64,000 bases of DNA from NCBI GenBank assembly GCA_023313575.1, contig JAJTTP010000001.1:5270001-5334000 (forward strand). Reading direction: 5' to 3'. Below the pieces are notes generated by a model, which made no database searches, was not told the DNA's origin, and saw only the letters and a list, made by a program, of their open reading frames with translations. Made by a program: the position numbers and the translations under genes. Within the stretch, counting starts at the first letter, position 1. Every line of letters starts with the position of its first letter. This DNA comes from Eutypella sp. D-1. Lineage: Eukaryota; Ascomycota; Sordariomycetes; Xylariales; Diatrypaceae. Shown piece by piece: positions 1 through 12,648 of the stretch.

Positions 1-1450
1 TATGCTCGATGCGTTTTACGCAAAGGCTATGAGGGGAGGGACTGAGCTGACTGACTAGATGACTATATATACACACACATACATACATACATTTACGTCC
101 ATACATATCTATCTGTATGACCTAAATATCGAAGGAAATCTCTTGGATGTAGGAAATGTATCATAGATACCCGCATAAGGGGAACTCCAAAGAAGAACAC
201 TTGTGACATGAAGGTTCGTCCGTGTAAATCTTTTTCCTAGTGAACTGAGTGTTGAACGTGAATAGAGAGAGAGAGAGAGGTGAAATAGAGAGACCTCTTA
301 ACATGCACTGGATGTGACGTCTCCCTCCCCGGTCCTATATATGAACCCGGCGCCTGTCGGATCGCATATTGATTAGTATGCAATGACCTAGGCCTTCTAA
401 TAGGCTGGTAAGCTGGTGGCCTCTGGATTCCCGAGGTGTCAAATCATCGAAGAAGGGGGGGGGGGGTCGGAGGGGCTTGCGTAGCTTATGGCTTATATCT
501 TTATCGTCGGAAACCCACCACTGTCTGCACGTCTGCTCGTGGCGGCTATGGAATCTTCACTTGCTCGACGCTGGGGAGGGTCTATTTGCCTTCCCTGCAT
601 ACTCAAGGTAGTACACAGAAGTAGAGCTGTATTATGTCCGGTGACGGGAAAGAGCACCTGGGTTGAGACTAAGCGTTGACGACGCTGTCCATCTGTGCCA
701 GCTAGCCCTCGATCAGGCGGGTACGCGTGGAGGGGAGGAGCGACGGTAATAGTGACGGGCGACCTATTGTTGTCTCTATCGCGGGCTTCGCAGTGGACGA
801 CTGTCGATGAGATCATTGGAATAATCGGGTTCACTACTGATGAGTACGTACATACGTGGACGGAATTCGCCATAGAACTTCGGACTTCGGGTGGTGCGCG
901 GCGAAAGTACCTTATGCCCCCCCCCTCCCCACCCGGCTTTTCCATTTCTTTTCTTCCCTTTGATAATCGTGGGCGTTTGGTGGGTTAGATTATAGCGGGC
1001 TTTGCTTCCCATTGTTGTTGCCAAATATCATGATGTTTTTCCGTGTACTAAGCGATGTGCTCGGGGAGTGGGATAACTGCCTTTTCTAATTTATGTGGAA
1101 GAGTGTGGACGCAGGGTTTAGTTACTGTGCGCAGGCAAACGAGGAAATATTCTCTTGTTGTGACTGTGATTGACTTCTACGTTACGACGACGCAAATATT
1201 TGGACGACAATCAGCCCACAGGTGACACTTCCATACACACATTTCGCACGCTTCCCTGTTTCTACAAACATACTGACCCTTTTGGAGTCATCTCGGTAGC
1301 TCTTCAAGAGAGGAGGTATAAATGGGAAGCAGGAGCAGGCCGCTGTATACAATCGTCGCCATTCGCAGTACGTTACGAGAATTTTCTTAGGCTCTGCACG
1401 TCAGTTGATCACTTGTGAAATCTTCTTCAAGAAGCACCACCGTAGCCATA
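1..1450. other. Intergenic, no convincing gene; simple repeats
   Basis: No reading frame here looks like a protein I recognise; the longest (about 150 codons, minus strand, 493-945) is compositionally unlike a real gene. Visible structure is limited to simple repeats: an AT/AC-ACAT microsatellite at about 65-91, an AG dinucleotide run at about 264-279, a run of 12 G at 455-466 and a C-rich run near 915-930. Confidence 0.6.
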
Positions 1451-2422
1451 ATGGCATCAAGTAGTCAGACTCAGGCCCCGTTAGGAGCTACCGCCGAAGA
1501 AGAGCGTCGGATCACTTTTGAATTCGCAGGACCCAACGATCTTACGGATCTGGTCAGAATCAGCATGGAATCCATCGAAGCCACGGACGTGGACCGCGTG
1601 TGGTTTTGGGACACCAACAAGAGTGAAGACGTCGACGTGCGCAGTCTCCGACGTGCCCGTTGCCACGCGGGTCTGCGAAAGGCGCTTCAGAATGCCGAGC
1701 CCGACTTCGTCGACTCGCGAGTCATCAAGGCAGTCCGGGGAAATAAGATCCTCGGTTTTGTCATGGCTAGCAGCTACAGCGACGTGGCGCTCCAGGCGCG
1801 TAGGGAACAGGTGCAACTGGAGCTGCCGAAGAGACCGGCCAAGAAACCGCCGGTGAAGCCCGTGTACGAACTGAAGTATCCTGGCGGGATGTGGACGGAC
1901 CTCGAAGCATGGGCGATGGACCTTACCGCCATGCAAGAATTCGCGAGAAAGAAGTATCGTGTCGTCGCCATGGTACTGGAGGAAGACCCTCATATTCTAC
2001 GTCAGTAGTTCTCCTTACTTCCAAACTTTGATGCTTGAGTGGTTGATACTGATCTATCGGGGCTCGAGCTGACCGAGCGGCTGGAGTCCGTCATCACAGA
2101 CCTTGAATCCATGGTCATTCCCCAAGACGCATTCGAAGAGAGATACGTGATTACGCGAGGCCTGATCCACGCAGTCGAAGAACTAGCAGTTCAGAAAGAC
2201 ACGGGATATCTTATCTTCACGCGGGAGGATCGGGCCGCGCTGTTCGATGGTGCTGGCGTTCTATTCGGCAAAGCCTTTGGAATTAGCAGTCGCGTTGGTT
2301 TCTTGATCTCTTACTATCCATGGGACCATGTTGCCGACAGAGTTGCTAACCGGCAAGCTCAGGCCTCTAGAGTAAAGGCGGGACCTGAGCCGGCACCCGA
2401 CTGCTTGATGCCTGGTCTCTAA
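1451..2422 (+). CDS. Possible GNAT-like acetyltransferase, poorly resolved (possibly degraded)
   Basis: The ATG at 1451 opens a 185-codon frame ending at 2008. Its first two thirds look like the N-terminal half of fungal GNAT acetyltransferases: a beta strand (ITFEFAGPNDLTDLVRISME), a helix, and a central strand (KILGFVMASS) followed by a Pro/Lys-rich linker. The expected acetyl-CoA loop (Q/R-x-x-G-x-G/A) is not visible. A 39-nt intron (2001-2039, GTCAGT..GAG) would join the frame to 2040-2422 and give a protein of about 310 residues. That intron is unusually short, its donor is weak, and the downstream half is not GNAT-like to my eye. The frame could therefore be a decayed gene, a gene with another exon pattern, or a lineage-specific protein. 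Function is a weak guess. Confidence 0.4.
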
Positions 2423-3442
2423 TTTGGGTGAGGTTCGAGGACGGGCGCGCATCGATTGCCACTGAGAGGACTGGGTACATGTCTTATGAACTGGAAAAAT
2501 GGCGAACTGGGACTGTTTGGGGGAGGCTATAGATTACAGGACAATATATTTACCAGCTGGATTGGTCCACTGACCTGGGCTCTCAAGGGCTGGAGACATG
2601 GTGGAGATTCGTGTCATGATAGCTCTTTGGCGAAAGCAGTGACAGATGCGGCTTTACTCTGATCTTCGCATGCGATGACTTTCCATGCTTTTCCATCAGT
2701 ACCGCTTTAGAGGTACCATTGTGACCACCTGGATAGCGGTGATGAGTCAAGAGCAAAGAGCTGCCAGGTAGTCACTAGGTAGGTCTTACTGCTTACCGGC
2801 TTGTTTCGATTAGTACGTCATACTCATACTAATTGGTTCCATAGCATCATAATGAAGATGGCCCTACCTCCACATTGGCCTGGGAGAGTTCACGACGCGT
2901 ATGTCCGGAGCTGAGGCTAGCAGCGCGTTGGCCGATGTTTTCGTGTCATTTAATCAGGGCCGTCGATGTTTGGCACCATAGCATCATATTATGGCTAGGA
3001 CTAGGGGGGCCGGGGGGGGGGGGGGGGCGCAAATAAAATTAGTTATAATTCCGGTGCGCGCCCAACGGGCCAGTCCTACAGACCTTATCACGGAGGTATC
3101 CTAAATCCCTAGGACGCTCAGGATCTGGGGGATCGTGGAGAAGTTCATACTTAGAACCATTTACCGATGTATCACTGCTTCACTCCCAAAGATCCTACTG
3201 TAAAATCGCCGACGGGGCGATTCAAGGGTAATAAGTCGCCTTTCATGATAAGGCTCGAGGCTATATTTATCGGACACTGTGCTCTCCGCCCTCTGTCCTG
3301 CGCGTATATATACCTTAGATAGCGCATTGCTAGTGGAAATGTATGGAAGTTCACGAGATACTAGTCGCGTTCTCACACCTCAATTCTTCCATTCCATTCA
3401 TACCAGCAACCAAGTCGCACCTGGCATCTTAAGCACGCCGAT
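2423..3442. other. Intergenic; poly-G tract; promoter of the secreted protein
   Basis: No gene is supported here. A run of 16 consecutive G (3012-3027) is the most striking element. The final 150 bases contain the TATA-like element and the 5' leader of the small secreted protein. Confidence 0.6.
3305..3312 (+). promoter_or_regulatory. Candidate TATA element of the secreted Cys-rich protein gene
   Basis: TATATATA lies about 130 bases before the ATG at 3443. The intervening leader is pyrimidine/CA-rich, as is common for fungal 5' UTRs. Sequence inspection only. Confidence 0.35.
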
Positions 3443-3802
3443 ATGCAGTTTTCTATTGTGTTCACATCAGCCCTCGCCGTCTTCATGGCAAACCTCGCCG
3501 TAGCCAAGCCCGATACAGACGAATCGGCGGCCGCCATAATAGGTCCCCTCACTACCCTGACCCGTGCTGGCTGCGTCTGCAAGGCCGCCCCTAGCGGGGG
3601 AGAAGGAGACCAGACGAAGAAAACGAAAGAGTGCTGCGACTCCGTGAAGGGGCACACGAATGCGGAGGCGGGAAAGTGCACAAGGTGGACTATCAGGGAC
3701 CTCCCTGAGTTTGAGAAGTGTTGCGAGCACGGGGCGGAATGTGATAATGTGAGCGGTGGCAAGGCGAAACCCGCTGGCCCCGTGGGTGAAAGCACCGACT
3801 AG
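3443..3802 (+). CDS. Small secreted cysteine-rich protein (effector candidate)
   Basis: A single-exon frame of 119 residues. Residues 1-21 form a classic signal peptide (polar start, hydrophobic core, cut predicted after AVA at about 21). The mature part is about 98 residues, rich in Lys/Glu/Gly, with eight cysteines arranged C-x-C, CC, C, CC, C (C44, C46, C63, C64, C79, C92, C93, C99). The even number suggests four disulfides. Small size, secretion signal and paired cysteines are the usual criteria for fungal effector candidates or other extracellular Cys-rich proteins. I recognise no named family and no enzymatic motif. It stands alone beside an 8.8-kb gene-free stretch, a setting typical of fast-evolving secreted proteins. 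Whether it acts on a host, on microbes or on the fungal surface cannot be told from sequence. Confidence 0.75.
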   Translation: MQFSIVFTSALAVFMANLAVAKPDTDESAAAIIGPLTTLTRAGCVCKAAPSGGEGDQTKKTKECCDSVKGHTNAEAGKCTRWTIRDLPEFEKCCEHGAECDNVSGGKAKPAGPVGESTD

Positions 3803-3805
3803 TCC

Positions 3806-6800
3806 GGGAGGGATATCGGGCAGAATAAGATGATAGGTCTTTGGTTGGACTATGTTACACAATTCACATGGCGCTCCAGCATGATTATTTCTCTCCGTGG
3901 TGTTACAGTTGCTGTTCGTCCGAGTCGAGAGGCGAGGACGATTAGTAGAATGATGGATCTGAGGATGAGAGTCAGCAACAGTATGACTGAATACCCATTG
4001 TATGCCATATTGTGTGGGTGCCCTTCGAAGGCTGGAACCATGACAGTGGTGGATTTGACATCCGCCCGGTTTCTTGCCAACTCCTACCTACGGGACACAG
4101 ACACTTCATATGTGGGGCTTTCCCCTATCTACCCCTATTCAAGACAAGACTAGTAACTACGAGAGGAAATGTGGAGTTAGAGTAGGGGCAGGAGTGATAC
4201 TGTTAGCAATCACGATTTTCGATCTATGCGCTCCAGCTCGACCTACTCGGACATAACTCACATAACTAACTGATTTCCTATAGGAGACGTTATGATGAAG
4301 TACCTACAATTCTAGTTATCTACGCCGTTATAGTGCCACAGCCAGAGTCTCACCAGGGAACGGTAGAAATGGAGAGTGCATGAGTCCTAAGAAACTGATG
4401 CAAGCCAAGGGATGTTCCAATAATTACGTGTTAGGGAGGTATAGCTAATCTTGAGACAACTCGTGAGGATACGATGACTTCTAGTTTTAGCAGATTGAAT
4501 TCATATAAGACAAAGTCCTGATCAATCTCGGATTGCGTACGGAGATGATACGGGGACCATATGGAAATAGTCCCCTACTAGGATTGCTGTACTGCGGGAT
4601 GTGGAAGCAAAAATGTTTGGGGTACAGAAATATGCAGTTCCAAGGGTAATATCACTTCAGACTGATCATCGTGATCGACTCAGGGAGGCCATGAGGTCTG
4701 CTGGTTTGGAACCACGCGGCACCATACCAAGATGAAATGAAGGGCGATAATATATGGAACAATAGCAAATAGACATAACGCTGGTCAGCGATCTAGGATC
4801 AAGAGATCGCTCGGGAGATAGTCTCGAGGATAACTATGTGAGACACGTTGCTTCATTATATAAGCATTGAGTCTAATTTGCTGTAATAGTCCTGAACCAG
4901 AGAATGTCATATAGCGGCCAACTTAGACTCGGATGAGACATGCCTCCGGCAGTCTAAGGCACGACGGGAAGGAAAAGTTCTGGAAGCTGGCGAGGTATCG
5001 TGGTATGCATGACTTTCGCATCAAATGCGATCATTACAAACCCACTGAAGTAGAGTATTTTAGCAACCATAAAATGGACTTGCATTAGAAAATCAAAGGG
5101 AAAGAGTATGTTGGGGCATAGTCAGTTAAGTCGAGCCTTGACGGTGAGACTAGGGGCATAAAATGAAAGTACCCGACACGGCAGTTCCGTTCGTCTGATG
5201 TCCAAACCACCAGCCGCGGCCACGAAACAGTTGCAAAATCTACAGTTGGTCAATGAGAAAGTCGTCCAAGACACGCCAGGTCGTTCTTTCAGACCTACCT
5301 CCGCCTATAGTTCTCTGAGGAAGGAATGCTAAACTATATGTTGTATTCGGATGGGCGATAATTTATGATGGAATGGACCGACGTATGGGTCTGGCAGTGT
5401 GACGTCTTAGTGTGACCTTGAGTAATAACAAGGCACTCACTAATCATCTCGTTGTGCAAGAAATAAGGAACGAGGAGTATGATCTGGCAGAAGCCAGTCC
5501 TTGGAATTAGTAGGTGTCGAGAGAACGTGTGGTAAGTTGTGGCACGACGACCTCAAACTCCAGTATAGAGATTGACAGAACATACAGGGACGGCAAAGGG
5601 CCTGCCTGGTACCACTGCTAAATGCATGCTGGCGTCGGTGGCTGGCTGAGAGGAGACTTACGACTGTGGCGAGCGACTGGGACGATCCAAAATTCATCTC
5701 GCGGATCAAGATGGCAAAGTTCGGGTCGTAATGATCATCGAGGGGCACCACTTAATGGGTACAGGGAGGCCACGCAAGGAAAATCTGGGGGATGTCGTCC
5801 GATTAGCGGGGGAGGAGGATCATGAAATCAGGATGGCGGGCTCTGCATGCCGCGGGAGCCAACGACTTAGGAGTCTGGCCTCTGCACCGGAGTAGGAACA
5901 TCCAATAGAGTGTGGTCGATCGCCGGTGTGATGGGTGCCAAACGGTGCCTGCTTCATCACCAAATGGCCGCCCTCCACAATCTTTGCACCATATGATGAG
6001 AGGGGCTCTTGCTCAAATCATGATTCATGCACTCTCAGTAACTCGGATGTAGTTAGCTAGTGACATATTTGACCACTGCCGGCCTTTGCTGTGTTCATCA
6101 GCTATCTATGACTCCAACAAGATCAAATCAACCTTGGTAGTCCCGTGTGCCGACGGTCCCGATATACTTAGGAGGCTTTGATGTATGGCACCTGCCGGAG
6201 GGTTGCTGCGCAGGGTTCAGTCCGGAGCGTAGCATTCAACAATGTCTCGAGAGGGACACCCCGTGGTAACTGAATTCTTTGGGTTCCTTTGGGTTCATCG
6301 GAGGATAAGCGACCTGAAAGGATAGTGGTTTCAGCGGAGATTTCTGCAAGTCCCACTTGCATGCGCAGGTGCCTGGGGTCACAACCCCTGAAACACGCCT
6401 GGGGGGTTGATTGGTCCGCAAATCTCCTTGACCTCTCAGTTGCAACCCAAGATCGCAGGTTGCAAAAGCGGACGGACCCTTCGAGCCACCGGCCAATCCG
6501 GAAAGGTAGCCGCCGTTCCTGACCGGCATTCCCTTCTGACTACTCCATCGCCTGTTGCAAGAATACTGCTTGTGATACTTAGAAAGGCCTCGGAATTCTT
6601 GCTGGTGTGGCTCACATATTGACATTCACAAGGGTTGGCTCGTGCCCTTGGTCGGTTTGAGTCGTCGCCATCTATGATATTGGTGTAAGGCAAGCTTTCA
6701 TTGCATTGACGAGATGCATCAGACACTGAAAATCCGGGGAAACCTTGTTTCGGCATTGATGAATTAGATTAAGTCTCTATCCCGTCCAAAAGAAGCCAGC

Positions 6801-9800
6801 CGCAGACGCAGTATGAGAGAGCCTATAAACAAATCGTCTCCTTGCTTCCCTTCATCTCCATGTTCACAGCTGTCAAACATCGAAAGTTCCTCACATTTCC
6901 CCAACACCACTCCCATCGTCTTGAAACGTACGACTCTTGATAATGCTCAACTCGGAGATCTGAGTTCCATAGAGACGGAAGTGTAGGGGCCGCTCCATTA
7001 CAACTTATGGAGGAATTAATGACGGACTTGGCACTTACAACGTATATGAAGCTGTTCTCGGTAGATCTACTCACACGTAACCTACCCTCCATCGATATTT
7101 TCAAATGCTTAATCGTTTTATAAACCGAGCCTTAAGTCTGGAAGATGTGATCCGCCGTCGGCCATTTTTGGACTACGCCTGTGCGGCGAACACATCGTTC
7201 CTCCCCGCAGTGGCCAGAATGGCTAGCTCAGTGCAAATCATTGGATGGACCGGCATACGGAGAGAAACATGTCCTCTTTTCTCATTCTTTTGGCATGCGG
7301 ATAGACGCGTTACCTCGTGTGTGCTGTGAGGCGAGCGGAAAGGCAACCCACATGTGCAGGGGATTGATGAACCTGGTATATAACAGCACTGATATTGTGG
7401 CCCCCGACATTATAATTCCTTCAGATATAGGCCTGGGAAGCCGGAAAGCCTGGATCGAAGCGCCAACGCGGGCCGTTGACTCAAGTGTTGAGGCCTTAGT
7501 CCATGTGCCCTCGCGATCCCACCCTCGCCTGCTAGCTCTCTAGCCGCCGCTAAGCGAGGTGAAGAAATGAGGCTCTCACGAGAGCAGAAGGTGATATGGT
7601 ACTGGTGGCTCAAGCGCTGACAGCTGTAAACAATATTATTTTATCAGGCCCAAATAGGGGTTTCCTTTAACGATGACGTAGATGTTTCGAAATTAGTTAA
7701 AAGTTGAAAGCTCTACTAATTACATCGAAACTAGTAGATGTTTATTCGCGTCGCTGGCTCTTTATGTCGTTGACATTGGCGGATAGTAACCGAGGAGTCC
7801 TGATCGTTGTGTGACGTGGCTCGGCTCAGCCGAATTCCATCCACCCAGCTCTGCAGTCCAGAGGGAAATTCGGTCCCCCTTCCGTGAGGCGCTGTGGGGC
7901 ACATCGCGATTCGAAGGTTGGATCGGGAGGGATGCAACCTTACCTAACCAGGGCTTGATCACCAGGTCAGACAACCAATGAACGCGATACGACCGACATC
8001 CGGTGCGATCGTTGGAGATGCCTCTGGCATCAATCGACCGTCCTCAGGCCTTGGATCAAAGCTCAGTATGTTATCTGAATTCTGCTGTGCATGACAGGGA
8101 GACAACATAGTTTTGTGCGCCTGAGTGAACGGTAACATGTATAGTGTGTGTGCATCATCGCCTTAACACCAGGAAAGCTTTCGCTATGGGTGCCATCCAA
8201 CTCTGCAGATACGAATCTCGCCCCGTAGCAGCTGTCGTATTGGCGGCGTACCTGCCATATAGATAGGTCAGTGAGAAACGGCAGCGGTCAATTGTGATGT
8301 TAGCTAGCGCTGAACCCCAGGGCCGTATTACATGTACCCCCTTGGTTACCAAAGGGCTTTTCCGTAGCATAGAGTTGAATGTCCAGGGAAGGTGTTCGGC
8401 TTCAGAGACTAGGAGGTTATTGGCTATCAAATAACGTCCATGTGAGTATACGTCGAGGCTAACCGGTAGTCGGTAATAATAAACTAGGCTGAGTATAATA
8501 ATTCACCAGTTACTTCCTAGTGAGGGCTAGGAACACTGGTGAGTCTCACTCTAAAAACATTTTGAGCGAAGGTAGTTGCCGGCGGCCAAAAGCGTGATAG
8601 TTACTTGGTGAGATAGAGGTTTTGATGCCAAGACAAGTGCGACACAAGGGACCTTTGAGTTTGGTTGCGATCCGTTCGCCCTTTGGGCACTGGTCCGGTG
8701 AGATTTCCATTGCCTCAGACTCGCTCATCAAGACTGGTGGCTCTCCGCCCTACATATGGACGTTGCCCAAACCCTCCCACCATGCCCCTGGGTGCCTTGA
8801 CGTCCATTGGTTCGTGGATTTAAGGCGCACACGATGGGCGCAAGGGTCTAACAGAGGCCACCAATAGGATAGACTGAGCGGCATCGCTCACATTTATCGG
8901 AGGGGCACATGGAATCTCGGGCCGATCACCGTTAGCGTCACAGCGCCACGGCTTGATAATGACCGAACTGCTCTACCTCTAAATAGTCTGGTACCTACGC
9001 TTCCCTACGCTGTCATTTATGTTACTGGCAATGTTGTCTAAAGGTGGTAGAAGGAGGAAAGGGCTAGGAGATTGCAATCCTAAATTACATATGTGATACT
9101 GATTTCTTAGAGAATCTGGGAGAGGTGATTACAAGAAATAATACACAGTTAGATGAATGCTCTTGGCCCATTGAGACGCGGAGAGTGATAGTGCGCTATG
9201 TAATTAGATAGATCGTGATATGCTAATACAATGTAAATGCCGTCCAATTGAATAGTACACTATGATGTCCATACGACGTTAGAGGCGATAATAAGCATTA
9301 ATTTCTGTCAGGTGAAGCCAAAGTCTAGACTACGCAGATCTATGCCTTGGGCTACAACTGTTGATCTGATATGGAAATGCAATGCCATATACGATATAGT
9401 AGGAGAAGGAAAACCACTTGAGCCCCATTATAAACAACTCATAGGCACGTTTGGATATGGGGAACGCCCTATGGGGCGTGGAAAACTGGCAGAGTTGAGA
9501 TTTCACTAGCCATCGGGTACGCTCTCCGCTGACTGATCCGCAGAATAAAACAAGGCTGATTTCTACACGACTTGGAATATCGTCTGGTCTTCTAAACCCA
9601 ACCCATGGTTGAGGTCGGTGGAGCTGGGTATGCCTGTAATGACCCAGTCTGTCATGTGTCAAAATAACCCAAAGCTCCGTGACTGGGTCGGAAGGTACAG
9701 ACTTGGCAATAATCTTTTATAAGTCTACAGTCAGATGGGATATACACTACTCCCGCGATAGTTCTCATCCCATGCATGATTCTTGAAGCAATGGTCTCCA

Positions 9801-12648
9801 ATATCACTGTGTTGATACATAAGAGTTAATGGTCAGTGCAATGGATCTTCCTTGCCTATATCCGGCTAAGTGGTATTCTACTCCTAATAAACGGAATGAC
9901 TGTATCCTAGTTTCAGGAGTTTGACTTCTTCTATAAGGGCGGAGATTCTTAAATTCTAGCCAGGAGTGGTGGATCATGGAGAAATATATTACTTCTACCG
10001 GACTGGCGGAGGTAGCTAAAGCCGTTCAAAGCAACAATTAAGCTTCAATGGCCATGCACTTGGCGATGCGTAAAGCCGCTTTGCTATGTCTGGTGGCTTG
10101 CAAAGCAAGATCAAGCATCGTTGAAACATCACTAGTGCTGCTCCTCTATAAAAAGGATAAGGCAATTGGGGGCCACAGTCAGTCTCTAGATGATCAAAGC
10201 CTTATGAAGTCATGCGTCATTAAACCCCTAACTCTGGTGGCTTCATCCAACGGCAGAGAGGTCAAGGGGTTATACCAATACATGCCCGCTTAGACCCCAG
10301 TCTCTCGGCTACTGTGAATGTATGTAGGGCCAGGAATTATTGCCTTCGTCATACCCTCCCTCAGTTCCTTGAACCAGGAATTCGTTACGATATATTGACC
10401 TACAGTTTGATGTAGGCGGATTGTTGAGTATGACGACTGTTGGGGCATAGAGCTGCCTGAGCCCGCCTGCCAGGTATTCCCCATTATTTACCTCATTCTT
10501 TTCCTGGCAAAGATCTAAAGTCGATGAGAAATATTGCAAGCAATCGAAGGCAACTAACACTAAAGCGTCCGCAAGATGTGATAGCCAGCTAGCTGGTCAT
10601 TTACATAATATCCAATTCGCCTAGCTATAACTATAGCCAAACCTTGCTAAGGGCTGCGTTATACAACACGAAGTATGTTATGACAGTCTTATACAACAAA
10701 GTTATGAGGGAGTCATATGTATGTACGTACATATAGCTACATGTGGAATCCATGCCCGAGCTGGAGATGTCTTAATTGCTTCCGGTTCAATATGGCCCGA
10801 AACGGACATTTTGGACACACACCTTAGGCAAGATCCCGGGGCATACATGACGCCAAGAATGACTTTGGGGATGGGCCGATCAAGGATGGCACAGTCCAAG
10901 CCCTTGCCTACTCCACTATGGCCCCGCCGTCGTTCTCCAGATCACGGCGATTATTTTTTCTCCATCTTACGCTACCGCACCTCGCCATGAGCGGTTCCGA
11001 GTACACGATGTCAGTGTAAATGTCCCACTGTTAACAGATCTGACAGGTGAGGCTACACCTTAGTTACTGATGATCCGTGTAGTGCCTTACTCCGTGTTCT
11101 TCCTCGCAAATTCATCAGTGGCTTACAGGAGTTGTATGCAATAAAACAAGTAGAATCGTTTATTTTAGACCTCGTCCTCGACCGATTGAAAGCTTTAACA
11201 TAGATTAGTGTGTCTTCTAGGAGAGGATATAGGGCTTTATCATTTGACCCAATCATTAGCGATCATAGTTCCAGTATCTTTTAACATCTATCCATATGTT
11301 GTTACGTGCATCCCCCATCACAAATAGTTCAGTTCCGATCTCCATTCGTCTCAGGGCATAGCCCGTAACCTGTGGGACTCATGATTTTACACATTGTCCA
11401 TCATACCTGATCATGTTCCTGTCTAGCCCTGTCCTATACGGACTCTCCACACTCCACATGTTACCCCATTCCAGCGAGTTTACTACCCCCGTCTGCAAGT
11501 CGGCTCTATCCCTGCCATCCCTCCTTAAGGATAGACGCCTTCACCCCATGTAATATCACTCGGGTTAGTGAAGTGCCATAACCTCGTGAACTAGAAGCTT
11601 AGTAGGTGACTTAGCGCTGGGGTTCATGAGGAGACCCCTCTAGAACGGATGTGGCCGTACGTTCGACCACCACCACCAAATATTCTCTCCCTCACACTAC
11701 AACCTCATACGCTTCCACGCCGCAACTCTGTTACTCCCGGACGGCTGCTGTAGATTACGTCTTGAATATACCTATACACGCCTCCATATTGACCTGGGGA
11801 GGAAGAGGTACACTATTCTCCAATCAAGCCCACCTCAGACGACCTTGGGCACGCGGAAAACCCCCTTCCTCTACATGCATGCCAAGGCCATTCATATTGC
11901 TCTTGCTTTTTGAGACGGAGACCGTGTATTCATAGAAACTCGTTGAACCACTTGACTTGGTCAGGCTCAGGAGAATACGGTTTCATTTGGCCTTCCGGAC
12001 CCTAAAGCAGCCCCCAGGTCCTTCATTGAGCCCCTGCTATATCTCGAGTGCTATTGCCGCAAGCACGCTCGTACTTGTAGGCGATCCTCGTTTCTTCTGG
12101 TGAGTAGAGTCTGGTGGATCTTGTACCTACCTCACATTGAACCTCGATATCTTCACAACCCCTTGTGTGTGTGTGACCCATCCCATAATCTCTCCTGGCT
12201 CCCACAACCCAACCTGCCGTTTGGCAGACCCTGCATTGCCACCCGTGTAGCCTAGAGCCGTGCCGTCCCCAGAATGTCGTTGATCTCCCCATACCGTTTT
12301 GGTGCCAGTCATGCTTTTGAGCGGGACCTTATGCAGATGCCTCTCATCCGAATGGAGATCTTTTCGGTCCGGCCAACTGCCGTCCTCTGAACATATGCGA
12401 CTTGCCAAGCATATATTCAGATTCACCTTCGGCATCCATATAGCTTGGGGTATCCAGCTCCAGTTCTTCTCAGTCGTCCATACATACGCACGTTGGACGG
12501 CATCTACACTTCAACCAACTGTTTGCACTCGTTCGAAGTAGCTTCATATTTGTCCATACGATACATTGGGACATCGTCAACTAATCCAGCCTTGTAGTAT
12601 AACTCTGATTTAAGTAAGCCTCAAAGATAGAGGAGGACCGCAGTCACC
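3806..12648. other. 8.8-kb gene-poor region upstream of xlnR
   Basis: I find no gene here. All frames are short (at most 129 codons), overlap on both strands, and lack conserved motifs, signal peptides or sensible splice partners. Base composition is mixed rather than strongly AT-rich, so there is no clear sign of heavy RIP, and I see no paired terminal repeats, reverse transcriptase or transposase motif. The last one to two kilobases (about 11-12.6 kb), pyrimidine-rich and dotted with GGGG-type words such as CTGGGG near 11794, are the likely xlnR promoter and long 5' leader. Confidence 0.6.

Noticed and set aside
493..945. 150-codon minus-strand frame
   Set aside because: Overlaps frames on the other strand, spans simple repeats and shows no conserved feature.
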